NCBI GenBank assembly: GCA_040902925.1
Contig: JBBDWJ010000212.1
Location: 1-20,824, forward strand
Origin: JBBDWJ01 sp040902925
GTDB lineage: Bacteria; Acidobacteriota; Terriglobia; Bryobacterales; UBA6623
DNA length: 20,824 bases
Direction: 5' to 3'
In this document: positions 7,533-16,111 of the stretch, piece by piece
How the letters are laid out: each line of letters starts with the position of its first letter
Numbering within the stretch: the stretch's first letter is position 1
Position numbers and translations under genes: made by a program
Notes under the pieces: generated by a model
Seen by the model: the letters and a program-made list of their open reading frames with translations, nothing else
Told to the model about the DNA's origin: nothing
Database searches by the model: none

Positions 7533-8447
7533 ATGAAGAAAATCTCTCTCGGCAGTTGGGCTTTCGCATTCGGGCCGTATTCGTCAGAGCCGGTCCCGTT
7601 CGACAAGACGGCAAAGCGGCTGGCCGATGCCGGCTACGACGCCATCGAAATCTGCGGCATCCAGCAGCACGTCACGCTCGACGCCTACCCGACCAAGGAA
7701 TCGCGCGAGGAAGTTCGCAAGATGCTCGACGATTTGGGGCTGGCGCGCTCAGGCTATGCCTGCGATCAGTATGCGGCGGACCCGACTGAAGCGGCGAACA
7801 AAGACAAGTACCTCGACCGCTTCGCCAAGAACCTTGAGATGTGTAACGACCTCGGGGTCGCCGATATCCGCATCGACACGGTTGCGCCGCCCAACAAATA
7901 CGCCGACGCGGGCCAGTACGAAGCCGCCAAGTCGCGTGTTGCCGAAGTATTCAACGCCGCCGCGCAAAAGGCCCAGGAGGCCGGGGTCAAGCTGCACTGG
8001 GAGTTCGAGCCGGGGTTCCTGTTCAACAAGCCGTCCGAGATCGTCGAGATCCACGAGAAGACCGCGCACCCGAATTTTTCGGTGATGTTCGACACCAGCC
8101 ACGCGTACCTGTGCGCGGTCGTCGGGGCGCGGCAGTTCGGGGCCAAGGAAACGCTGCCCGGCGGCGTCGAAGAGATGCTCGCGAAGTTGGAAGGAAGGAT
8201 CGGAGCGATCCACCTGATCGATTCCGATGGCAGCCTGCACAACGACGAAACCAGCACCCACAACCCGTTCGGCACCGGCCGCGTCGATTTCCGGTCCCTG
8301 GCGCCCAAGCTGCTCGCCGTGCCCGGCATCGAGTTCTGGACGATCGATATGTGCTTCTGGGCAGGCTCGTGGCAGCTTGTGGACGCGTCGCTGGCCTACG
8401 TGAAGAGTCTGCTGCAAAACGCGGAAGCGCCGGTCGGGGTGGCGTAG
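7533..8447 (+). CDS. Sugar phosphate isomerase/epimerase-like TIM-barrel protein
   Basis: A 304-residue protein of the xylose isomerase-like / AP endonuclease family 2 TIM-barrel superfamily. These enzymes bind a divalent metal and interconvert ketoses, inosose or related sugars. Family landmarks are the first strand ISLGSWAF, 'GYDAIEI' near 34-40, E159 in WEFEPG, D187 and H190 in MFDTSH, and H217 in AIHLID. The usual last ligand, a Glu, appears to be D262 in WTIDMCFW. There is no signal peptide, so the protein is cytosolic. The length fits the family. Substrate specificity cannot be read from sequence in this superfamily, and the neighbours (kinase; DUF192 fusion) do not form a recognisable sugar pathway. 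It ends 6 bp from the convergent gene. Confidence 0.85.
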   Translation: MKKISLGSWAFAFGPYSSEPVPFDKTAKRLADAGYDAIEICGIQQHVTLDAYPTKESREEVRKMLDDLGLARSGYACDQYAADPTEAANKDKYLDRFAKNLEMCNDLGVADIRIDTVAPPNKYADAGQYEAAKSRVAEVFNAAAQKAQEAGVKLHWEFEPGFLFNKPSEIVEIHEKTAHPNFSVMFDTSHAYLCAVVGARQFGAKETLPGGVEEMLAKLEGRIGAIHLIDSDGSLHNDETSTHNPFGTGRVDFRSLAPKLLAVPGIEFWTIDMCFWAGSWQLVDASLAYVKSLLQNAEAPVGVA

Positions 8448-8453
8448 CGCCGC

Positions 8454-10598
8454 TCACCAATCCAACGGATCGCCAACGCGCAAACCGCGGGCCGCCGCCT
8501 GCCCCGCCGCCAACTCCAACACAAACTGGGCCGTGACATCGCTCCCGTAAGTCGGGCAAGCCGTGCCCGCGGGGCAGGGCGGCGTGTTCGCCGAAATAAA
8601 CACAATGCGCCGCTCGGAATCCAGCCACAGGATGTCGAGCGGCACGAGCGTGCTGAGCATCCAGAAGCCGTAGCGCCCGGGGGTATCGAACAGGAACAGC
8701 ATCCCTTGACCCGCGGGCAGCTCTCGCCGGAACATCAACCCGCGCTGCTGCTCGCCGAAACTGGCGGCTACCTCGGCAAAAATTTCTGTCCCATCGGGCA
8801 AACCGACTGGAGTCCCTGGAAGGTGCGCCTGGCCAAGCCGGACGCTCGATCGCAGGGCATGCAGATATGCCGCCAAAGAGCCCGTCTCCGGGCCATCGGT
8901 GGCGAATTCGAGCAAGCGCGGTCCCCAAACGCTTGTGATCTCGACATCGGCCGTGGTTTCGGGCAGGTTGGCGAGAACTGCCGCTGGAATCGCGAGCGCT
9001 TCCGCGCCCTCCGCAGCGGAGCATACGAATCGCGTCGGCGGGATCTCGCCATCCACTCCCGGGGGCTGCGCGGACGCATCGCGGCCGACGACCAATATGG
9101 CTTCGGGCGATATGGAGTCGGACGCCGCCGGCGGCAGCGCCCATTCCAGCGACAATCCGCTGAGGCGCGCTTCCACCTCCTCGCCAGCGGTTGCCGTCCA
9201 TTGCGCGGGCTCTCCGCTCGAAACCTCGGCGGCAAAGGGGGGAAACTCGTTGCCGCCGATACCCTCAACGTGGTGCCGCCCGGTCCCAAGAAACAACGTC
9301 CCGGGCGGTGCGCTCAGCCGATACTCGCCCTCGACTCGGGCAACGGCAGCACGGCCCGCCGGACCATCCAACTCGAGCTGAATTCCGGCATCCAGCGACG
9401 CTCCCGTCTCTGCTGCGAGGCCATCGTAGGCTAGGCACGTTCCGGCCGGCGGCAAGACCGGCAAACCCGCCGTGCCAAGCGGCGCGGGAACGCCGTCGGT
9501 CGATCCTCCTTGCGCAGCCGTGCTGAAAACCATCGCTTCCGCGGGCTCCTCGGGCGATGCCCCAAAGCGGCCCACGGCCAGATCGCGTGTCGTCTCCTCA
9601 ATCGCGCTCAGGGAATCATCCAACTCGACTGCGCGCCGTAGCAGGACGCGCCCCACGGGAGCACCCGGCAGCGGCGGGGGAAGTGGCGGGCCGTCGACGC
9701 AAGGGCCGCCGTCCGCCGATATCGGGATCGTCACGAGGTTGCTGTATTGCGCCCCATGGACGGTCACCCAGACAGGAACAAAACAGCCAGCCGGCGCGTC
9801 GTCGGGGATGCGAATGTTGATCTGGTCCAACCCGACGCAGCATGACGTTCGCCCCTGATAGCTGATCGACGCGCTCTTGTGGCCGACCAACACCTCGACC
9901 GGGGTTTCAAGCGAGCCCGTCTGGGGAGCGTTCGATTCCGGCTCCGTGACCGGCCCCATCCCCGTGCCCCACAGAACAACGGTCTCGCCCGGCCGCGCCG
10001 GCGCGGCACTCGTCGCAAGGGGGTGGTCCGTCTCACTCACGTACCGCTGTGCCGCCGCCGGTCTCACGACGCCCGAGCCGAACGCGAACAACCCAAAACT
10101 GCTGCGAACGACTTTGACCGCCGCCAGCCCGCTCGCCACGCCGCCGCGGTGCACAGCTACCAGGTTCAGCCCAACGGGTGTTTCTGAAGGCAATAGGGCA
10201 TTGATCTGGCCAGCGCTCACAAACAGCGGGATCGCCGCCAGCACACGGCCATCGGATGTCTGAATATCGACGGATACCCCAGCCAGCTCCATAGCCAGAG
10301 GAAATTGCTCCGCGCTCACGCCCGGCTCAGGGCCCAATTCAGCGCCGAAAATGGAGATCAGCGATCCTTGCGCGAGGCCCGAACCGGCGACAGGCGGAGC
10401 CAGGAAACTCGCAGCATTCACGACTCCGTCCTCGAAGATCACCGGCGCGCCGCCAGACTGAGCGTGTAGCGGCAGGCAAGCGGGCGCCAACAAGACGCCG
10501 AATAAGCAGGCGGGAAGGGAAATCCCGTCGCGGCCAGCCGGCAACCGGGGATCTCGATCAGGACGACGACTCGAAATCCACTGCGCAAGCCGCCGCAC
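8454..10598 (-). CDS. Exported TIGR03437 (Solibacter-type) protein with C-terminal DUF192 domain
   Basis: A 714-residue protein. It starts with GTG at 10598, 1 bp after the pta stop, with AAGG a few bases upstream; no in-frame Met follows until well inside the mature part. Residues about 28-48 form a signal peptide ending LPLHAQ. Residues about 55-290 have the landmarks of the 'Solibacter uncharacterized' domain: VVNAASF, GSLISIFGAELG, a repeated QIN (in GQINALLP and DQINIRIP) and LWGTGMGPV. About 300-580 is a beta-rich region I cannot name; it recalls sections that follow TIGR03437 in other acidobacterial proteins. Residues about 590-712 are a DUF192 domain: QRGLMFR, GMLFLF, YGFWM, VPLDILWLD, and VLELAAGQAAARGLRVGD. 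Both domains are of unknown function. The protein is probably periplasmic or surface exposed. Confidence 0.85.
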   Translation of the reverse strand: MRRLAQWISSRRPDRDPRLPAGRDGISLPACLFGVLLAPACLPLHAQSGGAPVIFEDGVVNAASFLAPPVAGSGLAQGSLISIFGAELGPEPGVSAEQFPLAMELAGVSVDIQTSDGRVLAAIPLFVSAGQINALLPSETPVGLNLVAVHRGGVASGLAAVKVVRSSFGLFAFGSGVVRPAAAQRYVSETDHPLATSAAPARPGETVVLWGTGMGPVTEPESNAPQTGSLETPVEVLVGHKSASISYQGRTSCCVGLDQINIRIPDDAPAGCFVPVWVTVHGAQYSNLVTIPISADGGPCVDGPPLPPPLPGAPVGRVLLRRAVELDDSLSAIEETTRDLAVGRFGASPEEPAEAMVFSTAAQGGSTDGVPAPLGTAGLPVLPPAGTCLAYDGLAAETGASLDAGIQLELDGPAGRAAVARVEGEYRLSAPPGTLFLGTGRHHVEGIGGNEFPPFAAEVSSGEPAQWTATAGEEVEARLSGLSLEWALPPAASDSISPEAILVVGRDASAQPPGVDGEIPPTRFVCSAAEGAEALAIPAAVLANLPETTADVEITSVWGPRLLEFATDGPETGSLAAYLHALRSSVRLGQAHLPGTPVGLPDGTEIFAEVAASFGEQQRGLMFRRELPAGQGMLFLFDTPGRYGFWMLSTLVPLDILWLDSERRIVFISANTPPCPAGTACPTYGSDVTAQFVLELAAGQAAARGLRVGDPLDW

Positions 10599-10599
10599 G

Positions 10600-11574
10600 T
10601 CAAGCCTTGTCCGCGGCCTGAATCGCGGTGATGGCCGCCACGTAAAAAATGTCGTCCACCGAGCAGCCGCGCGACAAATCGTTGGCGGGTTTGTTCAGCC
10701 CTTGCAGGAAGGGCCCGAGAGATTGAGCGCCGCCCAGCCGCTCGGCCAGCTTGTAGCCGATGTTGGCGGCGTTGAGATCGGGAAAGATCAGCACATTGGC
10801 GCGTCCGGCAACCGGCGAGCCGGGCGCTTTCGATTTCCCGACCACATCAATCAAGGCTGCGTCGGCCTGCAACTCCCCGTCGACGGACAACCCCGGGTTG
10901 CGAGCCTGCACGATACGCAAAGTTTCAACAACGCGGTCCGCCATCGCGTGCCGCGCGCTGCCTTTCGTCGAGAAAGAAAGCAACGCCACCCTGGGCGGAT
11001 CCTTTAGGAACTTTCCGGCATTCTCTGCCGTGGCCAGCGCAATGTCGGCCAACTGGCTGGGATTGGGATCGGGCACCACGGCAGGGTCGGCGAAGACAAT
11101 CACACCATCGCTGCCAAAAGCCGGGTTCGGATGGACGAGCATCATGAAGCTCGAGACCAAACGAAACTCGGGCCGCACGCCCAGGCAGTGAATGACGGCG
11201 CGAACGGTTTCAGCGGTGGTATTGCTCGCGCCGCCCACCAACCCGTCCGCGGCGCCGTCGGCGACCATCAGCGAGGCGAAATAAAGCGGCCGCGCCGCGG
11301 TTTGTAGCGCCTCGCGCTCGGTCATGCCCTTCGCTTTGCGGCGTTCGTAATAGAGGGCGGCGTAGGAGCGCAACTTATCCGACGCCGCCGGATCGATCGT
11401 GCGCACGCCCGCCGCCGCGCCACCTTCGGCCGAGATCAGAATCGGCTCGACAATCTTGTCGGCGGCCAGCCGCGCCGCCGCCGCCCGCACCCGAGGATCA
11501 TCCCCTTCGGGAAACACGATTTTTTTGTGAAGCACGCGCGCGCGGCTAACAACGCTATCCAGAAAGGCCGGCAT
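10600..11574 (-). CDS. pta: Phosphate acetyltransferase
   Basis: A 324-residue cytosolic enzyme of the PTA/PTB family that interconverts acetyl-CoA plus phosphate and acetyl phosphate plus CoA. The length matches the minimal single-domain form without the extra regulatory N-terminus of E. coli Pta. Visible landmarks are KKIVFPEGDDPRV near 17-29, GLVGGASNTT at 111-120, FSTKGSARH near 201-209, and the C-terminal block FPDLNAANIGYKLAERLGG (264-282) with DLSRGCSVDD at 299-308. The ATG at 11574 sits directly before the conserved N-terminus. No acetate kinase gene (ackA) is in the window. The gene sits 81 bp after the haem lipoprotein gene and is read straight into the DUF192 fusion gene with a 1-bp gap, which suggests translational coupling. 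Confidence 0.94.
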   Translation of the reverse strand: MPAFLDSVVSRARVLHKKIVFPEGDDPRVRAAAARLAADKIVEPILISAEGGAAAGVRTIDPAASDKLRSYAALYYERRKAKGMTEREALQTAARPLYFASLMVADGAADGLVGGASNTTAETVRAVIHCLGVRPEFRLVSSFMMLVHPNPAFGSDGVIVFADPAVVPDPNPSQLADIALATAENAGKFLKDPPRVALLSFSTKGSARHAMADRVVETLRIVQARNPGLSVDGELQADAALIDVVGKSKAPGSPVAGRANVLIFPDLNAANIGYKLAERLGGAQSLGPFLQGLNKPANDLSRGCSVDDIFYVAAITAIQAADKA

Positions 11575-11655
11575 GATTCCGATCTTACAATGGCGAGGCG
11601 GTCCATCGCCTCTAAGTAGGGACGGCGCTCCCGCTGCGGAGCGTCCACCGCTAGT
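11575..11655 (-). other. Spacer with two small hairpins between haem lipoprotein gene and pta
   Basis: In this 81-bp spacer the minus-strand transcript would form two hairpins. CGCTCC/GGAGCG at 11626-11643 has a 6-nt loop. GAGGCG/CGCCTC at 11595-11612 also has a 6-nt loop. Neither is followed by a T-tract, so they are not classic intrinsic terminators. They could tune read-through into pta or mark a processing site; they could also be chance in GC-rich DNA. Confidence 0.3.
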
Positions 11656-14600
11656 TTACTTTGCCGTTTTAATGTAACGGATCAAGTCGGCCATCTCTTC
11701 CTCGTTGACCAACGTTTCGAGATCCCCGGGCATCGCCGACAGATCCGTGGCTCGCATGCTCTTGATGTCGCTGCGCTGGATGACGTCTTCTTCCCCGTTC
11801 TCACGGCGCAGCGTGACGAACGTGGGGCTCTGCGGGCCAATCACGCCGTCGAGCATCCGGCCGTCGGTTGTCTCGACGACATACGACTCGAAGGTCTGCG
11901 CGATCGCCTTGTTCGGCACCAGGATATCGACCAGCACGACGCTCGCGGGCCGGCTTTGCACCGTGGCAAGGTCAGGGCCTACCTCGACGCCGACTCCTGC
12001 CAGCCGATGGCATTTCGAACACGCCCTCTCGAAAACCTGTTTTCCGAGAGCGGCATCGCCTTCGCGCTCGAGCGCCACCTGATAGCGATCGACCACGGCC
12101 TTGCGGTCTTGCTCGGGCTCTGTGAGCAGGCGCCGGGCGCGCTCGCGCAACGCAGCGTCCTGATGCATGATGAGGCGGCGGCGGTGGCGGAACACGAGCA
12201 TCCAAGGCTGCACGGTTCCCTGTTCGAGCGCATCGACCAACATTGCCGTGCTGGCGTCGTCGCGATAAAAAACTTCTGCCGCGTCGGTGCGGACCGGCGA
12301 AGTCATCGACTTCCAGTTTTCGAGGACGAAGCGGGCCGGTCCGTCTCCCTTGACCTCGGCCAAGGCTCCGGCCGCAGCTACCTGCACCGCCTCAGGCTGC
12401 TGAGACGTGATGAGCCTCTCGATCATTTCGAGGTGCGGCGCTGGATCGCCCAAAGCGATCAGGGCGAGCGCATCGGCGCGCTGTGATTCGTCGGCCGCGT
12501 TATCCTGCGCCATTTCGACCGCCTTGGTTAGGGCGGCCTGAAAGGCCCGATTGGAGGCCTCGGGTGGCGCCTCCCGCAAGACGCCCAGCGCCGCGCGGCG
12601 CACGTCTGGCTCGCCGCGTTCATAAGCCTTCAGGAGCGTTTCCTGCGTCCCCGGAGGCGCTTTCGTTCCCGCTCCACCTGCCTGGAAACCGTCGGCCAGG
12701 CCACGCAGTGCTGCCGCTCGCCACCACGCCGGGCCGGGCCTTTCCGCGAGGACGCTTCGGATTGCCTGGGCGTCGCCCGAGGCGCCAATCACTGCCGCAA
12801 CCTGCCGAAAGAACACCTCGCGCCCTTCTGTCTTGTTTGCGGACAGTCCCTGCGGCCCGATGGCTTTGCTGAACAGCGAACCGGCCTGGCTTGCCGGCCA
12901 GCTCAGCGCCGCGACCTGCACCCAGCGGTCCTCGATATCGGCAAACAGCAGCCGTTCACGCAGCGCCCGGGCTTCCCGCGAATCGACGTATCCCAAGGTC
13001 AACAGCAGTTGCAGGCGCACCTTCGAATCGGCGTCGCCGCCCATCGCCAACAGCTTCTTCACCAGATTCGGCTGGCTCGTCAGGCGCGATTCGGCGAGAA
13101 TCACAGCGTTCCGGCGCACTCCCGGCTCGGCGTCCGCGAGCGCCTGTTCGATCAGGAACGGCTCCAGCCGTCCCATGCCATCCAAGGTCCAGAGGGCGTG
13201 AACGCGCGCCGTGGCCGCAGCGTTTTCCACCGCCATGCGATTGAGCAAGGGCACGACGGCGTCGGGGCTGCGGTCGACCAGCAAGCGCTGCGCATTACGC
13301 CGCCACCATATGTTGGGATTCGCCAGCTCCGCGGCAAGCTCTTCGTCCGAAGCCCCGCCCAGCTTGATGTCGTGGAACGCCGGCAGGCCTCCTTGCGGGG
13401 TGATGCGGTAGATGCGGCCTTGCTGATTGCCGTGGTAGATGTCTTCCGACTCGTAGGTCTCGGCGGAAGTCCACTCGGGGTGCTCGATGACCTGTCGATA
13501 GTAGTCGAGCAGGTACAGCGCTCCGTCCGGGCCGATATAGAAGTTCACCGGACGAAACCAGGCATCGGAAGACGCCAGAAATTCCTTGCCCTCGTACTTC
13601 CGCTGCGCTTTGAACGTCGCCCCTTCGTCGGACCATACATCGGCGTGAACCAGATTGTGAACCGGCTCGGCGACGAACGAGACATTCTCGAATCCCGGCG
13701 GAAAAGCGCCGCCAAGATAGCGCGTCAACCCGCAGGCCGAGGTAATCTGGCCGGCTTCGGTGAGAATTTCAAAGCGCGGGTGAATCGTGATCGGATACAC
13801 CTCGGCGGCGTTGCCGTGGTCGGACATGTTGTGCCAGGTTTGCCCTACCCGCAACGCCGGATTGCGCTGGTAATAGCGGGCAGCGATCACTTCGTGGCGC
13901 GCGTGATTCGAATTGTCGTGAGTGAAAACCTGCCCCCAGGGATCGAACGCCTGGCCATACTGCGACGCGCCCGCCATGTATTCCAACGCGAAGTCTTGCG
14001 GACGAAAGCGCACACTGCGGCGCTCGACCGGCAAGCGTGGACCGTCCGTCTTTCCGGTGAAATGAATCTCGTTGCCCAGGTCTCCGAACTTCTCGGAGAA
14101 CACAACCGCTCGGGCGTAGCCTTCATGCGAGAGATAGATCCAGTTGTCGAGGCCATAAACCGGGCTGCTGACGGTGTGCTGCGGATTGGTGAATGCAAAC
14201 CCTTCAAGCAGCGGTTCGCGGATGTCGGCTTTGCCGTCGCCGTCTGTATCCTCGAGGTAAAGAACGTTGGGCGCGTCGGTCACCAGGATGCCTTTCTTCC
14301 AGGCCATCACGCCGGTGGGAAGCGTAAGGTGGTCGGCGAAAAGCGTCGTGCGGTCGGGCTTACCGTCGTTGTTTGTGTCTACGAGCAGCTTCACACGGCC
14401 CGCTCCACTTTCGGTGTCGAGCGGATAGCCGGAGCTCTCGACGACGTAAATGCGGCCGTGCTCGTCGATCTCCATGGCAACGGGATCGACGATGTCGGGC
14501 TCGGCGGCGTAGAGATCGATCTGGAAGTTGTCTTGAATCTGTAAAGTTTTAAGCGCTTCTTCGGGGCCGTAGGGAGGCCCGCTGGAGGAGCAGCCTGGCA

Positions 14601-14718
14601 GCGCGGCGAGCAGCGCGACAGCGAGCATTGAGACGGCGAGTTCCGGTATTGCGGTAAGGCAAGGGTGCGACCGGACGATGCGCCGTGCCGCGTTCTGGGT
14701 GTTAGTGCTTTTGTCCAT
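11656..14718 (-). CDS. PVC-type haem-binding CxxCH lipoprotein with dehydrogenase-like propeller
   Basis: A 1020-residue protein. An N-terminal hydrophobic stretch ends in LPGC, so C43 is a likely lipidated cysteine. Residues about 50-465 resemble the Planctomycete/Verrucomicrobia 'putative membrane-bound dehydrogenase' propeller (TIGR02604 type): GRIYVVES, two calcium-loop-like segments (DTNNDGKPD, DTDGDGKAD) and GLDNWIYLSHEG. A helical HEAT-like region spans about 468-780. The C-terminus (about 885-1020) is a cytochrome c-like domain of the TIGR02603 type with C900-S-K-C903-H904 as covalent haem site. The likely role is oxidation of an unknown extracytoplasmic substrate with electron transfer through haem; the substrate cannot be told. 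ATG 14718 has AAGG 5 bp upstream. It follows the propeller lipoprotein gene by 92 bp. Confidence 0.92.
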   Translation of the reverse strand: MDKSTNTQNAARRIVRSHPCLTAIPELAVSMLAVALLAALPGCSSSGPPYGPEEALKTLQIQDNFQIDLYAAEPDIVDPVAMEIDEHGRIYVVESSGYPLDTESGAGRVKLLVDTNNDGKPDRTTLFADHLTLPTGVMAWKKGILVTDAPNVLYLEDTDGDGKADIREPLLEGFAFTNPQHTVSSPVYGLDNWIYLSHEGYARAVVFSEKFGDLGNEIHFTGKTDGPRLPVERRSVRFRPQDFALEYMAGASQYGQAFDPWGQVFTHDNSNHARHEVIAARYYQRNPALRVGQTWHNMSDHGNAAEVYPITIHPRFEILTEAGQITSACGLTRYLGGAFPPGFENVSFVAEPVHNLVHADVWSDEGATFKAQRKYEGKEFLASSDAWFRPVNFYIGPDGALYLLDYYRQVIEHPEWTSAETYESEDIYHGNQQGRIYRITPQGGLPAFHDIKLGGASDEELAAELANPNIWWRRNAQRLLVDRSPDAVVPLLNRMAVENAAATARVHALWTLDGMGRLEPFLIEQALADAEPGVRRNAVILAESRLTSQPNLVKKLLAMGGDADSKVRLQLLLTLGYVDSREARALRERLLFADIEDRWVQVAALSWPASQAGSLFSKAIGPQGLSANKTEGREVFFRQVAAVIGASGDAQAIRSVLAERPGPAWWRAAALRGLADGFQAGGAGTKAPPGTQETLLKAYERGEPDVRRAALGVLREAPPEASNRAFQAALTKAVEMAQDNAADESQRADALALIALGDPAPHLEMIERLITSQQPEAVQVAAAGALAEVKGDGPARFVLENWKSMTSPVRTDAAEVFYRDDASTAMLVDALEQGTVQPWMLVFRHRRRLIMHQDAALRERARRLLTEPEQDRKAVVDRYQVALEREGDAALGKQVFERACSKCHRLAGVGVEVGPDLATVQSRPASVVLVDILVPNKAIAQTFESYVVETTDGRMLDGVIGPQSPTFVTLRRENGEEDVIQRSDIKSMRATDLSAMPGDLETLVNEEEMADLIRYIKTAK

Positions 14719-14810
14719 AAATGCCTTAGGAATGATGCCTTCGGATTTGCATCTCAGCGGAGCTTTGCGGCGGAATGCTTCGCGGCTAGGACAGGCAACG
14801 TCGCCCGTGG

Positions 14811-15860
14811 CTACTCAGCGAGGTACAAGGCTGGGTCGGGTCCGGCGCCCTTCGACGTGTTGAACTGTTGGACGATCTTGCGGTCGGCCACGGAAATTAC
14901 GTAAACCGTGTCGGCGTCCTGCGAGCACGCCAAGGCGAACTTGCCGTCGCCGGACATCTCGAGCGACACCGGCGGCCCGCTCAAATCGACGGCCGCGACT
15001 TGCTCCCGCGAATCAATGTCGGCGAACCCGACTTTGTTGTCATCCATCAGCGCGTACACCAGAACCTTCTGGTCGGCGGTAAGCTTCATTCGCACGGGAG
15101 TGCGGCCGGTCTTGATGCTGCCGGTGGTCTCGTTCTTTTCCGTATCGACGATCGAGATCTCGTTGGACTCGCGGTTGGCAACGTAAAGGAATTTGCCGTC
15201 GCGCGACAGCACGCTGCCTTCCGGGCGGCTGCCCACCTTAATGAGCTTCACGTCCCCGCTTTCGAGGTCGATGGCCGCAACGGTTCCCGATCGCGCATTG
15301 CTCACAAACGCCCGCTTGCCGTCGCGCGAGGCCGTCACGATGTGCGGGGTCTCCCCTTTGGTGTCGAAATCGCGCGTCACTTCGCGGGTTTCGGGGTTCA
15401 CAATGAGCAGCCGGTCGGGATTCTCCGAGGTGACCAGCACGTCTCCCGTCACGGGATTGACGCCGATGCCATGCGGCCGGTGGTAGCGGCCCAAATCCAC
15501 CTCGCCTACCTTTCGCCGCGCTTCGATATCGAGGATCGAAACGGTGTTGCCGCCTTCACCGGCTTGCTCGATCGCCATCGTGCCGTTGTCCGTGATGTAG
15601 AGGAAACGTCCGTCGGGCGATTCGACGATTTCGTGGGGATGAGCGCGCACCGGCACTTCCGCCACGAGGATTCCTTCCCAGGTGTAAAACCCGATCGAGC
15701 TCGCAGCCTTTTGAGACACGAGAAAGGCGGGTTCCGCGCTAGCAGGGTTGTTGCGCGCCGGCTCGGGCTCGGTTGGTTCAGAAGCGCATCCGGCCCACGC
15801 CAGGATCACCAGAATCCACGGCAGAGCGTACAACGGGTTCGTTGGTCTTCTAAAGCGCAT
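14811..15860 (-). CDS. YVTN-family beta-propeller lipoprotein
   Basis: A 349-residue protein. A signal peptide (Arg-rich start, then WILVILAWAGC) ends in a lipobox-like AGC with C25; Trp at -3 is unusual but does not rule out lipidation. A low-complexity Glu/Pro/Asn linker follows. The rest is a series of about seven propeller blades of the YVTN/surface-layer type: repeats such as FLYITDNG, AFVSNARSGTVAAIDLESG and FLYVANRESNEISIVDTE, each followed by 'P-G-I'-like turns. Such proteins are extracytoplasmic scaffolds or binding proteins; some resemble quinoprotein or lactonase propellers, but I see no catalytic signature. It is the first gene of the minus-strand group and immediately precedes the haem lipoprotein gene, so a joint role at the membrane is plausible. 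Confidence 0.88.
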   Translation of the reverse strand: MRFRRPTNPLYALPWILVILAWAGCASEPTEPEPARNNPASAEPAFLVSQKAASSIGFYTWEGILVAEVPVRAHPHEIVESPDGRFLYITDNGTMAIEQAGEGGNTVSILDIEARRKVGEVDLGRYHRPHGIGVNPVTGDVLVTSENPDRLLIVNPETREVTRDFDTKGETPHIVTASRDGKRAFVSNARSGTVAAIDLESGDVKLIKVGSRPEGSVLSRDGKFLYVANRESNEISIVDTEKNETTGSIKTGRTPVRMKLTADQKVLVYALMDDNKVGFADIDSREQVAAVDLSGPPVSLEMSGDGKFALACSQDADTVYVISVADRKIVQQFNTSKGAGPDPALYLAE

Positions 15861-16111
15861 GCGACGATCTCAAAGATATCACCTCGGGTCCATCGATGCC
15901 AGCGGCGCGGGTGGAGAATTTTCGACGCGACTACCGGAAGCGGCAACTGCGCGGAACGGCCGTTTCCGCGAGCTTCGACGATCGCCCTCTTGGCGACGCG
16001 TTGTGATACCTTGCTTCATTGGCAAGCTCGCTTACTGGGTGACATGGACCACGTTGTTACGACGCGCCGCGTCATCGTTCCGTCGATCCAAACGAAGAAT
16101 TCGCTTTCGCC
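15861..16111. promoter_or_regulatory. Divergent intergenic region, propeller lipoprotein / ABC transporter
   Basis: These 251 bp lie between two divergent transcription units and are the longest gap in the window. I see no convincing sigma-70 promoter, operator palindrome or riboswitch. A 25-codon ORF (ATG 16044 to TAG 16121) overlaps the first 10 bases of the ATPase gene, but its ribosome site is poor. The ATPase frame itself is closed upstream by a TGA at 16040-16042 with no start codon before ATG 16112. Confidence 0.35.

Noticed and set aside
13009..14544. 511-codon plus-strand frame antisense to the haem lipoprotein gene
   Set aside because: The minus-strand protein has a lipobox, propeller and CxxCH motif; the antisense frame shows only low-complexity, Arg/Val/Asp-rich sequence typical of a shadow.
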